64,000 bases of DNA from Mameliella sp. MMSF_3455 (GCF_030733205.1 NZ_JASHJL010000003.1:1-64000), one strand, 5' to 3'; shown: positions 18,998-28,739, numbered from the stretch's first letter. A program made the numbers and translations. The notes: generated from the sequence alone by a model not told the origin.

Positions 18998-20551
18998 TCA
19001 GGCCGTCCACCAACGCTCGGCCATGCGGGCGTTGTCCATCTGCCAGAGGTTGCCCACCTTTTCCGGGTTGGCAATCTTGTTGGAAACCGCCTGCACGTAG
19101 TTGGCGAACATCGGCAGGACCACGCCGCCATCGGTGCGCAGGATCTGCTGCATCTCCGTGTACATCTCGCGGCGCTTGGTCGGGTCCAGCTCGGCGCGGG
19201 CCTCGACCAGAAGGTCCTGGAAGCGTTCGCTGTCTTCGCGTCCCCACTGGGTGTCGTTCCACGGCACGCCTTCCTCGTAGGCGCTGGAGAACATCCAGTC
19301 CTCGGTCGCACGGCCCGACCAGTAGCAGGCGCAGAAGGGCTTTTTCAGCCAGACGTTCGACCAGTAGCCATCTGCCGGCTCCTGGACCACGTTGATGTTG
19401 ATGCCCGCCGACTTGGCCGAGGCCTGGTACAGCTGCGCCGCGTCGACGGCACCCTCGAAGGCCGCGCTGGAGGCGGAAAGGTCGATATCCAGCGAGGAAA
19501 GGCCCGCCTCCTTGAGGTAGAACTTCGCCTTGTCCGGATCGTAGCTGTTCTGCTCCATGTCGGCGGCGAAATACTGGTTTGCGGGACCGATGGGCGTGTC
19601 GTTGCCCACGCGGCCGTGGCCCAGCAGGATCTTGTCGACCATCTCCTGGCGGTTGATGGCGAATTTCAGCGCCCGGCGCACGTTGACGTCGTTGAAGGGC
19701 GCCACGTCGGTCAGCATCGGGAAGGTGTACTGCTGGTTGCAGGACACTTCCTGGATGCGCACCATCGGGTTCGCCTTGAGCAGCGACTCTGTCTTGAGGT
19801 CGATGCGGTTGATCGCGTCGACCTGACCGGTCAGCAGCGCATTCATCCGCGCGGTGTTGTCGTTGACCGCGATGTACTCGATCTCGTCAAAGAACCCGGC
19901 GTCACCATCCTTGTAGTGGCTGTCGACCCGCGTCGCGACCATGCGCACGCCCGGTTCAAAGCTCTGGACCTTGTACAGCCCGGTGCCGATGCCCTTGGCG
20001 ATGGCCTCTTCGATCTGACCCGCCGGGTAGATCAGCAGGTGATAATCCGACAGCAGGTAGGGGAAGTCGGCGTTGCCGGCCTCCAGCGTGAACTGCACCT
20101 GGTGGTCGGTGATCTTCTTCATCTCGGTGATGGATTCGATGATCGGCTTGGCCGCCGATTTCGCACCCTCGGCAACGTGCATCTGCAACGAGGCGATCAC
20201 GTCATCCGCGCCAAAGGCCTTGCCATTGTGGAAGGTCACGCCCTGGCGCAGGTTGAAGGTCCAGGTCTTGGCGTCCGGCGTCGCCTCCCAGGAGGTTGCC
20301 AGCTCACCCTTGAGCGTGCCGTCGGCGCCGACCTCGGTGAGGTTGTCAAAGACCGACCCCTGGGCCGATGCGATCATGAACAGGTCGGAATGCGTGCGGG
20401 CATCCCAGCTGTCCGAGGTGTTGGCCCCCGACAGAGCGGCGCGCAGGCGGCCGCCCCGCTTGGCCTGGGCACGCAGCGGCAGGCCGCTGGCGGCGAGCAC
20501 ACCGGCAGCGGCGCCGGTGGTCAGAAGTCCGCGTCTGCTAATTCTGGTCAT
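18998..20551 (-). CDS. ABC transporter substrate-binding protein, family 5 (peptide-type)
   Basis: This is a 517-residue periplasmic binding protein of the DppA/OppA family. A twin-arginine-like signal (ISRRGLLTTGAAAGVLAASG, cleavage near LRAQA) precedes RGGRLRAALSG. The family signature around residues 75-120 (LATSWEATPDAKTWTFNLRQ, VTFHNGKAFGADDVIASL) is clear. It is the last gene of the four-gene ABC operon, 69 bp after the ATPase gene, with its own AAGGGAGACTGAC ribosome-binding site. The ligand is probably a peptide, judging from the family and the upstream proline iminopeptidase; nickel or other ligands are possible. Confidence 0.9.
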   Translation of the reverse strand: MTRISRRGLLTTGAAAGVLAASGLPLRAQAKRGGRLRAALSGANTSDSWDARTHSDLFMIASAQGSVFDNLTEVGADGTLKGELATSWEATPDAKTWTFNLRQGVTFHNGKAFGADDVIASLQMHVAEGAKSAAKPIIESITEMKKITDHQVQFTLEAGNADFPYLLSDYHLLIYPAGQIEEAIAKGIGTGLYKVQSFEPGVRMVATRVDSHYKDGDAGFFDEIEYIAVNDNTARMNALLTGQVDAINRIDLKTESLLKANPMVRIQEVSCNQQYTFPMLTDVAPFNDVNVRRALKFAINRQEMVDKILLGHGRVGNDTPIGPANQYFAADMEQNSYDPDKAKFYLKEAGLSSLDIDLSASSAAFEGAVDAAQLYQASAKSAGININVVQEPADGYWSNVWLKKPFCACYWSGRATEDWMFSSAYEEGVPWNDTQWGREDSERFQDLLVEARAELDPTKRREMYTEMQQILRTDGGVVLPMFANYVQAVSNKIANPEKVGNLWQMDNARMAERWWTA

Positions 20552-20620
20552 GTCAGTCTCCCTTGGTCATTTCCCGCCCCGGTTCGGTTTCGGGACAGGT
20601 TTGTCGCTTTTTGGCGATTC

Positions 20621-22270
20621 CTACGACATTTTATCAACGGCGGCATCGCCTATGTTATCAACTCCGCGTTCTTTCAGCAGATTTGTCAGCCAATCCGGGT
20701 CCATCTCGGGGACGGAGGACAGCAGCAGATCGGTGTAGGCGTGGTGAGGCGGCTTGAACATGTCGCGTTTCGGCCCCTGTTCGACCACCAGCCCGTCCTT
20801 CATCACCACCACCTCGTCCGCGATGGCACGCACGGTTGCCAGGTCATGAGTGATGAACATGTAGCTCAGGCCAAGTTCGTCCTGCAGCCGGGCCAGCAAC
20901 TTGAGGATACCCTCGGCAACCAGTTGGTCCAGCGCGCTGGTGACTTCGTCGCAGATGATGAACTTCGGCTCGGCGGCCAGGGCGCGGGCGATGCCGATGC
21001 GTTGTTTCTGCCCGCCCGACAGCTCCGAGGGCAGACGGTCGATATACTGGTCGGCGGGCAGCTCGATCTGGTCCATCAGCTCGGCCACGCGTTTCCGCTT
21101 GGCCGACCCGCGCAGGCCCATGTAAAATTCGACCGGGCGGCCGATGATCTCTCCGATGGTCTTGCGCGGGTTCAGTGCGGTGTCCGCCATCTGATAGATC
21201 ATCTGGACCTGGCGCAGCTGTTCCTTGCTGCGCTTGCGATAGTCCAGCGGCAGCGGCTCGCCATCCAGCTCGATCGTGCCAATGCGCGGCGGCAAGAGCC
21301 CAGTGATACAGCGCGCGGTGGTCGATTTGCCGGAACCGGATTCGCCCACCACAGCCACCGTACGACCCGCATGGATGTCAAAGCTGACGTCGTGCAGAAC
21401 GTCCACCGTCCCGTAGGCCGCCGTCACCCCCTGGACAGAGATCACCGGCGTCGCATCGGTGGCGACAGGCGGTTTGTCGGGCCGTTCAAAGGCGCGCACG
21501 GCCCATAGGCTTTTCGTGTACTCCTGCGTCGGCGTGCTGAGCATCGTGCGGGTATCGGCCTCTTCGACCTCGTCGCCCTTCAGCAGCACCTTGATGCGGT
21601 CGGCCATCTGCGCGACCACGGCCAGGTCATGGGTGATGTAGATCGCGGCGGTGTCGAATTCCTCGACAATCTGCCGGATGCTGGCCAGCACCTCGATCTG
21701 GGTGGTCACGTCCAGCGCGGTGGTCGGCTCGTCAAAGATGATCAGGTCGGGACGGCAGGCCATGGCCATCGCGGTCATGGCCCGCTGCAACTGGCCGCCA
21801 GAGACCTGGTGCGGATAGCGAAAACCGATCTCGTCCGGGTTGGGCAACCGCAGCTTGCGGTACAGTTCAATCCCGTCGGCGGCGCTTTCGGACTTGCCGG
21901 ATACGCCATGCTGTACCGGCGCCTCCGTGTGCTGGTCGATCAGCTTGTGCGCGGGGTTGAAACTGGCCGCGGCGGATTGCGCCACATAGGCGATGCGCTT
22001 GCCAAGCAGCTGGCGCTTTTGTTCGGCGCTGGCGGACAGCAGGTCGATGCCGTCGAACGTCACGCTGCCGCCCGAGATGCGCACGCCGTCGCGGCAAAAA
22101 CCCATCGCGGCCAGGCCCAGCGTCGACTTGCCGGCACCGGATTCACCGATGAGTCCCAGCACCTCGCCCTTTTTCAGGGTCAGGTCGACGCCGTTGATGA
22201 TCGGCATCCAGGTTTCGTCCGAGCGACCCTCGATCCGCACGTCGCGCATTTCGACCAGAAAGTCAGACAT
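20621..22270 (-). CDS. Peptide ABC transporter, fused double ATPase (DppD-DppF type)
   Basis: This 549-residue cytosolic protein contains two ABC ATPase domains in tandem, equivalent to separate DppD and DppF. Domain 1 (about residues 1-260) has Walker [10 protein letters not shown], signature VSGGQLQR and Walker [13 protein letters not shown]. Domain 2 (about 275-549) has [17 protein letters not shown] and [12 protein letters not shown]. The second Walker B has DEV in place of DEP, still with the catalytic Glu. It powers import with the two permeases. It starts four bases after the permease stop, with GAAGGA upstream. Confidence 0.92.
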   Translation of the reverse strand: MSDFLVEMRDVRIEGRSDETWMPIINGVDLTLKKGEVLGLIGESGAGKSTLGLAAMGFCRDGVRISGGSVTFDGIDLLSASAEQKRQLLGKRIAYVAQSAAASFNPAHKLIDQHTEAPVQHGVSGKSESAADGIELYRKLRLPNPDEIGFRYPHQVSGGQLQRAMTAMAMACRPDLIIFDEPTTALDVTTQIEVLASIRQIVEEFDTAAIYITHDLAVVAQMADRIKVLLKGDEVEEADTRTMLSTPTQEYTKSLWAVRAFERPDKPPVATDATPVISVQGVTAAYGTVDVLHDVSFDIHAGRTVAVVGESGSGKSTTARCITGLLPPRIGTIELDGEPLPLDYRKRSKEQLRQVQMIYQMADTALNPRKTIGEIIGRPVEFYMGLRGSAKRKRVAELMDQIELPADQYIDRLPSELSGGQKQRIGIARALAAEPKFIICDEVTSALDQLVAEGILKLLARLQDELGLSYMFITHDLATVRAIADEVVVMKDGLVVEQGPKRDMFKPPHHAYTDLLLSSVPEMDPDWLTNLLKERGVDNIGDAAVDKMS

Positions 22271-22273
22271 GGC

Positions 22274-23470
22274 TCAATCCTTCAGCCCCGAGGAGCGGTT
22301 CAGCATCCAGTCGACCACGAAGTTCACGGCGACCGTCAGCAGGGCGATGGCGCCGGCGGCCAGCAGCGGCACGCTGGCCGCAAGCGGCGCGAAACTGGCG
22401 TAGTTGATGAAGGCCGAGAGGTCCTTGACCATCGTACCCCAATCCGCCAGCGGCGGCTGGATGCCAAGGCCGAGGAAGCTGAGTGCGGAAATCGTCAGGA
22501 AGACGAAACAGAACCGCAACCCGAACTCTGCCAGCAGCGGCGCGGTCGCGTTGGGCAGGATCTCTCGGAAGATGAGATAGGGCAGTCCCTCGCCGCGCAG
22601 CTTGGCCGCCTCGATGTAATCCATCACGACGATGTTCATGCCCACGGCGCGCGCCAGGCGAAAGACCCGCGTCGAATCGATTACCGCGATGATCACCACC
22701 ATCGCCACCGTCAGGCCAAAGCCGGACACCCAGGCCGAGGCCACGGTGATCAGCAAGAGCGAGAAGATCAGCGAGGGGATCGCCATCAGCACATCGACCA
22801 TCCGGCTCAGGACCTGGTCCATCCAGCCGCGCAAGGTGGCGGCCAGGAATCCGAAGGTGCCACCGAGGACGAAGGCCAGCACCGTCGTGGCAAAGGCGAT
22901 GCCCACGGTGTTCTGGGCGCCGTAGATCAGGCGGGACAGGATGTCCCGGCCGATCTGGTCGGTGCCAAGCGGGAAATCCGGGTTGCCGCCCAGCGCCGGG
23001 TTGCCGCCGGGCACGATGTTGGCCTGACCGAAGACCTCTTCCTGTCCGTGTGGGGCCAGCGCCGGGGCAAAGATCGCCAAAAGTGCATAGATCAGGATGA
23101 CCAGCACGCCGAAGGCGGCGGTCAGCGGCATCTGGCGGAACATCTTGCGGCTGCCCGCGGTGCCCACGGTGCGCCCGATCAGGCGAAAGACAAAGGCCGC
23201 CGCCGCGCCGATCAGCACGCCCTGCACCGCCCAGCGGAAGAACTGGACCGAGGCCACGGGCACGCCATCGGCCGTCACGGCCGGCTGGAAGTAGTACCAG
23301 ATGCCGAACAGCAACAGCGCCGCGCCCAGAACGTAGCCAAAGGCCACTGCCAGCGGCATGTCGCGGAAAAAGGGCTTGTTTCCGGTCAGGGTCTGCCCGG
23401 CCAGGCGCATGACCCATCCGCCCGCCAGCAAGACCACGATGGCGCCGAGAATCCAGAGTACGGTGCTCAT
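22274..23470 (-). CDS. Peptide ABC transporter permease, DppC type with N-terminal extension
   Basis: This is a 398-residue permease, about 100 residues longer than usual DppC. The core (from about residue 110) has the N-terminal SRKMFRQMPLTAAFG segment, the family loop EAAKLRGEGLPYLIFREILP (the EAA motif) and five or six membrane helices. The extra N-terminal part adds membrane segments, and residues 35-58 repeat the pattern of residues 111-134 (FRDMPLAVAFG versus FRQMPLTAAFG), suggesting duplication of the first helix region. The ATG overlaps the dppB-like stop by four bases (ATGA). It pairs with the DppB-type permease encoded just upstream. Confidence 0.88.
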   Translation of the reverse strand: MSTVLWILGAIVVLLAGGWVMRLAGQTLTGNKPFFRDMPLAVAFGYVLGAALLLFGIWYYFQPAVTADGVPVASVQFFRWAVQGVLIGAAAAFVFRLIGRTVGTAGSRKMFRQMPLTAAFGVLVILIYALLAIFAPALAPHGQEEVFGQANIVPGGNPALGGNPDFPLGTDQIGRDILSRLIYGAQNTVGIAFATTVLAFVLGGTFGFLAATLRGWMDQVLSRMVDVLMAIPSLIFSLLLITVASAWVSGFGLTVAMVVIIAVIDSTRVFRLARAVGMNIVVMDYIEAAKLRGEGLPYLIFREILPNATAPLLAEFGLRFCFVFLTISALSFLGLGIQPPLADWGTMVKDLSAFINYASFAPLAASVPLLAAGAIALLTVAVNFVVDWMLNRSSGLKD

Positions 23471-24462
23471 TTCGGATGCCTCAACCGCGGGTTGGACAGG
23501 ATCGACAGGATGTCGGCTGTCAGGTTCAGCAGGATATAGGCGGCGGCAAAGATCAGGCAGCAGGCCTGCACCACCGGGATGTCACGGATCTTGACGCTAT
23601 CCACGAAAAGCTGGCCGATGCCGGGATAGACAAAGACAACCTCGACCACCACGACGCCGGTGATGAGATAGGCCAGGTTCAGCGCGATCACGTTGATGAT
23701 CGGCGCCAGCGCGTTGGGCAGCGCATGGTGCACGATCACCCGCATCGGCTTGATGCCTTTCAGGCGCGCCATCTCGATATAGGGGCTGGCAAGCAGGTTG
23801 ATGATCGCCGCGCGGGTCATGCGCATCATGTGCGCAGTCACCACCAGCGTCAGCGTCAGTGCCGGCAACAGCGTCTTTTGCAGCCGCTCGCCAAAGCCCA
23901 TGTCCGCATAGATGTTGGACAAGGACGGCAGCAGCGGGTTCAGCACTGCCAGGAAGAGGATCAGCACATAGGCCAGAAAGAACTCGGGGCTGGAAATCGA
24001 GGTCAGCGTCGAGATGTTCGCCACCTTGTCGAAGACGGAGTTCCGATAAAGCGCCGCAAGGACCCCAAGCGTCACCGCAAAGGGCACCGCGATGGCGGCA
24101 GTGACACCGGCAAGGAACATCGTGTTCGCAAAGCGCGGTGCGATCTGCTGGGCCACGGTGGTCCGCACACCCGAATCGTCACCGACGAAGCTGGCAAAAT
24201 TCGCCTGGGCAAAGGAATTGCCCAGATCGCCCTGCAACGCACCGGCCAGCCATTGAAGGTAGCGCGTCACCGGGTCCTGATCGAGCCCGAGATCCCGACG
24301 GATGGCCGCCACGGCCTCGGGTGTGGCCCCCTGCCCCAGGATCGCCTCGGCGAAATCCCCCGGCAGCATGTTCACCGCCGCAAAGATCACGATTGAAACG
24401 ATGAACAGAGTCAAAAGGCCCAGCGCAAGTCGCTGGAGGATGATTTTGATTACCGGATTCAA
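23467..24462 (-). CDS. Peptide ABC transporter permease, DppB type
   Basis: This 331-residue membrane protein starts ILQRLALGLLTLFIVSIVIF and has the DppB landmarks ILGQGATPEAVAAIRRDLGLD, the EAA loop (MARLKGIKPMRVIVHHALPNA) and about six helices. It forms the translocation pore with the DppC-type protein. The start is a TTG (complement of 24460-24462), with only AGGGATC close before it; no ATG or GTG gives a sensible N-terminus. It is the first gene of the operon, 79 bp after the proline iminopeptidase gene on the same strand, so the peptidase and transporter may share a transcript. Confidence 0.88.
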   Translation of the reverse strand: MNPVIKIILQRLALGLLTLFIVSIVIFAAVNMLPGDFAEAILGQGATPEAVAAIRRDLGLDQDPVTRYLQWLAGALQGDLGNSFAQANFASFVGDDSGVRTTVAQQIAPRFANTMFLAGVTAAIAVPFAVTLGVLAALYRNSVFDKVANISTLTSISSPEFFLAYVLILFLAVLNPLLPSLSNIYADMGFGERLQKTLLPALTLTLVVTAHMMRMTRAAIINLLASPYIEMARLKGIKPMRVIVHHALPNALAPIINVIALNLAYLITGVVVVEVVFVYPGIGQLFVDSVKIRDIPVVQACCLIFAAAYILLNLTADILSILSNPRLRHPK

Positions 24463-24541
24463 GATCCCTGTCGTTTTCTTGTTTTCGTTACAGTTAGGTT
24501 AGCGCCTGAAATCGGTGTGTAAACCCTGCGTCTGGACCGTT

Positions 24542-25519
24542 TCAGTCCCTCAGGCTGGCCAGATCGTCCATGACGCGCACCAATTCGGCGCTGATCCCGG
24601 GTTCCGAAAGCGCGTGACCCGCGTTCCGGATCATCCGCAGGTCGGCCCCCGGCCAGGCCTGCGCCAGGTCCCAGGCGCGGCGCGGCGGGCAGATCATGTC
24701 ATAGCGGCCCTGCACGATGACCCCCGGCACATCGGCCAGCCGGCCGATGTTGTTCAGGATCCAGCCGTCCTCGTCCAGGAAGCCCGCGTTGATGAAATAG
24801 TGATTCTCGAGCCGGGCAAAGGCGCGCGCGTATTCACCGGGCGCCTCGCCGCCGATCCCGTTGGAATAGACAGAGGCCAGCGCGTTTTCCCAGGACGACC
24901 ACGCCTGCGCAAAGCGCGTCTCGGTCCGAAGGTCGCCGCTGAAAAGACGCTTGTGATAGGCGCCGATCAGGTCGCCGCGCTCGTCCTCGGGAACCATGTC
25001 GGCAAATCGCGCCCAGGGCTCTGGCCAGAATTGCCCGGCGCCACCGCCATAGAACCAGTCCAGTTCTGTGCGGGTCATCAGGAAGACCCCGCGCAGCACC
25101 AGCTGGGACACGGCCTCGGGGTGGCTGATGGCATAGATCAGCGCCAGCGTGGCGCCCCAGCTGCCGCCAAAGACCACGGCACGGTCGATTTCCAGCTCGG
25201 CGCGGATCAACTCGATGTCGGCGACGAGGTTCCAGGTGGTATTGGCGACCACGCTGGCATGGGGCCGCGAGCGACCGCAGCCGCGCTGATCGAACAGGAT
25301 GACGCGATAGTGCCTTGGGTCGAAATAGCGTCGCATCGCCGGGCTGCAGCCGCCGCCGGGGCCCCCGTGCAACACGATGACGGGCTGGCCTTCGGGATTG
25401 CCGCATTGTTCGACATAGATCCTGTGCCCGTCGCCCACGTCCAGCATACGCTGGTCGAACGGGTCGATCGCCGGATAGAGATATTGCACTGCGCGCTTTT
25501 GGCCCGGGATTTTGTCCAT
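24542..25519 (-). CDS. pip: Proline iminopeptidase
   Basis: This 325-residue alpha/beta hydrolase of peptidase family S33 starts [20 protein letters not shown]. It has the oxyanion motif HGGPGGG (from residue 51), [12 protein letters not shown], the nucleophile elbow [10 protein letters not shown] (Ser120), GRYDMICPP (acid) and AGHALSEPG (His). It removes N-terminal proline from peptides in the cytosol. The position upstream of a peptide importer suggests peptide utilisation. It is divergent from ubiG across 47 bp. Confidence 0.93.
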   Translation of the reverse strand: MDKIPGQKRAVQYLYPAIDPFDQRMLDVGDGHRIYVEQCGNPEGQPVIVLHGGPGGGCSPAMRRYFDPRHYRVILFDQRGCGRSRPHASVVANTTWNLVADIELIRAELEIDRAVVFGGSWGATLALIYAISHPEAVSQLVLRGVFLMTRTELDWFYGGGAGQFWPEPWARFADMVPEDERGDLIGAYHKRLFSGDLRTETRFAQAWSSWENALASVYSNGIGGEAPGEYARAFARLENHYFINAGFLDEDGWILNNIGRLADVPGVIVQGRYDMICPPRRAWDLAQAWPGADLRMIRNAGHALSEPGISAELVRVMDDLASLRD

Positions 25520-25566
25520 GCCCTACCTATATTGCGCCTCAAGGGCAAAAGACCATGAGGAAATTC

Positions 25567-26304
25567 ATGACGACCACCGTGGACGCATCCGAGATCGCCA
25601 AGTTCGAAGCGATGGCCGCCGAATGGTGGGATCCGCACGGCAAGTTCAAGCCGCTGCACATGATGAATCCCGTGCGGCTGGACTATATCACCAGCCAGAT
25701 CGCGGCGGAATTCGACCGCGACCTGACCGGCGCGCAACCCTTTGCGGGCCTGCGCATCATGGACATCGGGTGTGGCGGCGGGCTGCTCAGCGAACCGATG
25801 GCGCGGCTGGGCGCCGATGTTGTCGGCGTGGATGCCGCCGAGCGCAACATCCCCGTGGCCCAGACCCACGCGGCGCAATCCGGCCTGCAGATCGACTATC
25901 GTCACACCACGGCCGAGGCCATGGCCGAGGCGGGCGAACGGTTCGACGTGGTGCTGAACATGGAAGTGGTGGAACACGTCGCCGACCCGCTGGCCTACCT
26001 GACGGCCTGCCGGCAGTTGCTGAAACCCGGCGGTCTGCACATCTGTTCGACCATAAACCGCAACCCCAAGAGTTTCGCGGTGGCCATCGTGGGCGCGGAA
26101 TATGTGATGCGCTGGCTGCCAAAGGGCACCCATGAATGGGCCAAGTTCATCACGCCGGACGAGTTGTACGAGTTGATGCGCCAGGCCGGGCTGGAGCCGG
26201 TGGACCGCAAGGGATTCGTCTTCAACCCGATCAGCTGGGCGTGGAGCGTGTCGGACCGCGACCTCAGCGTGAACTATGTCACTGCCGCGCTGAACCCGGT
26301 CTGA
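25567..26304 (+). CDS. ubiG: Ubiquinone biosynthesis O-methyltransferase UbiG
   Basis: This 245-residue SAM-dependent methyltransferase acts twice in ubiquinone synthesis, methylating the two ring hydroxyls. Hallmarks are [23 protein letters not shown] at the N-terminus, the SAM-binding [26 protein letters not shown] and the C-terminal [10 protein letters not shown]. Two ATGs are possible: 25555 and 25567. I prefer 25567 because GAGGAA lies five bases before it. A terminator-like element (copy A) begins four bases after the stop. Confidence 0.94.
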   Translation: MTTTVDASEIAKFEAMAAEWWDPHGKFKPLHMMNPVRLDYITSQIAAEFDRDLTGAQPFAGLRIMDIGCGGGLLSEPMARLGADVVGVDAAERNIPVAQTHAAQSGLQIDYRHTTAEAMAEAGERFDVVLNMEVVEHVADPLAYLTACRQLLKPGGLHICSTINRNPKSFAVAIVGAEYVMRWLPKGTHEWAKFITPDELYELMRQAGLEPVDRKGFVFNPISWAWSVSDRDLSVNYVTAALNPV

Positions 26305-26307
26305 GGA

Positions 26308-26375
26308 GGGGGGCGCTGCCCCCCGTCTCCCTCCGGTCGGCTCCCCCGGAGGTATTTTTGGCCCAAAGAAACACG
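26308..26375 (+). repeat. Recurrent 3'-end intergenic element, copy A (terminator-like)
   Basis: The element has a G6C-GCT-GC6 hairpin (26308-26324), then a CTCCGG...CCGGAG stem (26331-26351) followed by GTATTTTT, then GGCCCAAAGAAACACGGGCG. The T-run after the second stem makes it terminator-like. Three relatives occur in the window, all in the sense orientation of a preceding gene end. Confidence 0.7.
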
Positions 26376-26438
26376 GGCGCGCCCTGCGACTTTCCTGTGA
26401 GCTGAAGACCTGCGGGGAATGATAGCGAGGACGGGCTT

Positions 26439-26870
26439 CTAATCCTCCAGCCGCAGCCGCAATTCCCGCAGGACGGGCAAGGCGGCGCGCACGCGGTCCT
26501 CGCCCAGGTCGCCCAGCATCTCGTCGATGAGCGGCGTGATCGCGGCAAGCGCCGCCTCGCGGGCAGACCGGCCCGCAGGCGAGATCGAGACCAGCTTGCG
26601 CCGTGCATCGTCCCAATCCGGGCGGATGTGGACGTAGCCCGCGATTTCCAGTTTCGACAAGGTGTTGGTCATCGCGCCACGGGTGACGTGAAAGGCGCGC
26701 GCCAGTTGTGCCGGGGTCTTCTCTCCGCCCCGGGCAAGATGGTTAAGCACGGAGAAATGCGAGATTTCCATGCGGTTCGGCAGGACCTTGGTCAGCCGCG
26801 CACGCAACAGCTGATCCGCCGTCAGCAGTTCCGAGAAAAGCGAGATGGCAAGGCCGCTGGCGTCGCTCAT
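26439..26870 (-). CDS. MarR-family transcriptional regulator
   Basis: This 143-residue winged-helix regulator contains ISHFSVLNHLARGGEKTPAQLAR (recognition helix region), HVTRGAMTNTLSKLEIAGYV and the wing DWDDARRKLVSISPAG, a standard MarR layout. It presumably binds DNA as a dimer; the inducer is unknown. I start it at the ATG overlapping the nitrilase stop (ATGA); the frame is open further upstream but only inside nitrilase. It is the last gene of the comF-like/grxC/nitrilase/marR group. No clear operator dyad was recognised near any likely promoter of the group. Confidence 0.88.
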   Translation of the reverse strand: MSDASGLAISLFSELLTADQLLRARLTKVLPNRMEISHFSVLNHLARGGEKTPAQLARAFHVTRGAMTNTLSKLEIAGYVHIRPDWDDARRKLVSISPAGRSAREAALAAITPLIDEMLGDLGEDRVRAALPVLRELRLRLED

Positions 26871-27700
26871 GCCGGTCCCTCGAAACTGCGATCGTGGGTC
26901 AGCGCGGGCACCTTGCGGCGCGCCTCGTCGACCGCGCCCATGTCGAGATCGACGCAAAAAACGCCCGGTTCCGTGCCCGCGTCCAACAGCACCTCGCCCC
27001 AGGGAGAAATCGCCATCGAATGGCCATGAGTCTTACGCGCGCGGCCCTCCTTGGCCCTGTGCCGGCCCGTCTGCGCCGGGGCCAGGACGTAACAGCCGGT
27101 CTCGATTGCGCGGGCCTGCAAGAGCGGCTGCCAATGCATGGGACCGGTGCCCGGCGAAAAGGCCGCCGGAACGGTGAGCACCTGCGCGCCCGCTTGCGCC
27201 AGCGCGCGATAGAGATAGGCGAAGCGGATGTCGTAGCAGATGCTAAGGCCCAGCTTGCCCAGTGGCGTGTGCGCCAGAACCGCCTGCCCGCCCGGCGCAA
27301 AGCCCGAGGATTCGCGGTAGGTCTCCGTCTCGGAGACCTGCACGTCGAACATATGCATCTTGTCATAGCGCGCCGCGATGCTGCCATCGGGCGCGATCAG
27401 GACCGACCGGTTTACGAAACGCGTTTCCGGCGGCTCTGCCTTCAGCGCAAGCGATCCGGCCAGTACCCAGATCCCCAGGTCCGCAGCCGCATCCCGCAGA
27501 CCGGCCAGTGTCGGGTCCGCGTTCTCGGGATGCAGCACTTCGGCCTGGTGGGCACGGTCCATCGAGACGCAATTGCAGACCTCGGGCGTCAGCGCGATCT
27601 GCGCACCGTCGCCCTGTGCACGGGACAACATCCCCCGCATCGTGGCCAGGTTGCCCGCCGGATCATCCGACGAGGTCATCTGCAGCAATGCGGCCCGCAT
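26867..27700 (-). CDS. Carbon-nitrogen hydrolase, Nit1-like (probable deaminated-glutathione amidase)
   Basis: This 277-residue nitrilase-superfamily enzyme has the catalytic triad Glu40 (ALTPEVCN), Lys114 (RYDKMHMFD) and Cys155 (SICYDIRF). The KMHMFDV segment and overall length match the Nit1/NitFhit group, which repairs deaminated glutathione; omega-amidase is the alternative. It starts one base into the grxC stop codon (TGATG) and overlaps marR. Being next to glutaredoxin fits a role linked to glutathione, but that is inference. Confidence 0.85.
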   Translation of the reverse strand: MRAALLQMTSSDDPAGNLATMRGMLSRAQGDGAQIALTPEVCNCVSMDRAHQAEVLHPENADPTLAGLRDAAADLGIWVLAGSLALKAEPPETRFVNRSVLIAPDGSIAARYDKMHMFDVQVSETETYRESSGFAPGGQAVLAHTPLGKLGLSICYDIRFAYLYRALAQAGAQVLTVPAAFSPGTGPMHWQPLLQARAIETGCYVLAPAQTGRHRAKEGRARKTHGHSMAISPWGEVLLDAGTEPGVFCVDLDMGAVDEARRKVPALTHDRSFEGPA

Positions 27701-27957
27701 CAGCCGGCCAGCAAGGCGTCCAGCTTGCCCTGCTGTTCCAGTGCCGCGAGTTCATCGTAGCCGCCCACGTGGGTCTCTCCGATGAAGATCTGCGGCACGG
27801 TGTGGCGGCCGTGGGCGCGGTCCATCATCTCGGACCGGCGGTTCGGCTCTTCGAGCACGTTGACGCCGGCATAGTCGACACCCTTGCTGTCCAGCAGGCG
27901 TTTGGCCGCGTGGCAGTAGCCGCAGAGCGGCGAATAGTACATCTCGACCGGTTGCAT
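27700..27957 (-). CDS. grxC: Glutaredoxin 3
   Basis: This 85-residue dithiol glutaredoxin has the active site CGYC (Cys12 and Cys15) where CPYC is common, TVPQIFIGETHVGGYDEL (cis-Pro and glutathione-binding loop) and the usual GrxC length. It reduces glutathione mixed disulfides in the cytosol. The ATG (complement of 27955-27957) has GGAGGACCGAG upstream, which favours it over longer in-frame starts. It follows the comF-like gene by 38 bp and is translationally coupled to the nitrilase gene. Confidence 0.94.
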   Translation of the reverse strand: MQPVEMYYSPLCGYCHAAKRLLDSKGVDYAGVNVLEEPNRRSEMMDRAHGRHTVPQIFIGETHVGGYDELAALEQQGKLDALLAG

Positions 27958-27995
27958 CTCGGTCCTCCAGATCGTTCGTTCACTTCCCGCAGGAC

Positions 27996-28709
27996 TTATG
28001 CGTCTTTGGCCGCGCGCGCCAGTACGCTGACACAAACCTCCGTTGCGCCGGCTGCAAGACAGGCCTCTGACGCGGTGGCCAGGGTCGCCCCGCTGGTCAT
28101 GACATCGTCAACGATCAACACCGGCCGCCCCTTGATCATCGGGGTGCGCCAGTCCGGCACGCGGATCATGCCGGACAGCGCGCTGAAGCGTTCCTCGCGG
28201 CTTTTGCCTTCGAGACTGGGCGTGGCCCTGACCCGGTGCAATGCGTCAGGGCACCAATCCAGGCTCAGATCCCGCGCCAAGGCCTCTGCCAGAAGGGCGG
28301 ACTGGTTGTAGCGCCGTTTCAAGTGACGTTTGACATGCAGGGGCACCGGCACCACCAACATGTTGTCCCTGATCACCCCGCGCGAAACCCGGGCCATCCA
28401 TTTTGCCGCCGGGCGCGCGATATCGTGGCGGTCGCCGTGTTTCAGCGCCAGCACCATCCGCCGACCCCGGTCGCGATAGACCAGCGCGGCGCGCCCGTGG
28501 CTCCAGGGGCGTGCAATGGTGAGACAATCGTCGCAATGTTCCGTCCGGTCGGACTGGCCGGGCAGGGGTACACCGCATAGATCACAGGACAGGCCTGATA
28601 TGAATGGCGTATCCCGCCAGCAGGTTCCGCACAGGCCAAAGTCCGTCTCCACCAGCCCGCCGCAGGCCAGGCAACGCGGCGGATAGACCATCTGCACCAG
28701 GGTTTGCAT
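27996..28709 (-). CDS. ComF-family phosphoribosyltransferase-like protein
   Basis: This 237-residue protein has an N-terminal zinc-finger region with paired cysteines (CLACGG, CGTC, CDLCG, CDDC within residues 1-65) and a C-terminal type I phosphoribosyltransferase fold with the PRPP motif VLIVDDVMTSGATL (about 200-213). ComF proteins are tied to DNA uptake in competent bacteria, but the enzymatic reaction is unknown. I take the ATG at complement of 28707-28709 because ComF proteins usually start MQTL..YPPRC. An upstream ATG (28737-28739) has a better ribosome-binding site (GGGGAGG) and would add ten residues and abut the divergent gene. Confidence 0.85.
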   Translation of the reverse strand: MQTLVQMVYPPRCLACGGLVETDFGLCGTCWRDTPFISGLSCDLCGVPLPGQSDRTEHCDDCLTIARPWSHGRAALVYRDRGRRMVLALKHGDRHDIARPAAKWMARVSRGVIRDNMLVVPVPLHVKRHLKRRYNQSALLAEALARDLSLDWCPDALHRVRATPSLEGKSREERFSALSGMIRVPDWRTPMIKGRPVLIVDDVMTSGATLATASEACLAAGATEVCVSVLARAAKDA

Positions 28710-28739
28710 CCCCGTCGACCACAGCCTATGAGCCAACAT

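Noticed and set aside
19616-21508. 630-codon plus-strand open frame opposite the peptide ABC genes
   Set aside because: It spans two real genes on the other strand and their spacer; composition is rich in His, Gln and Arg as in typical antisense frames.
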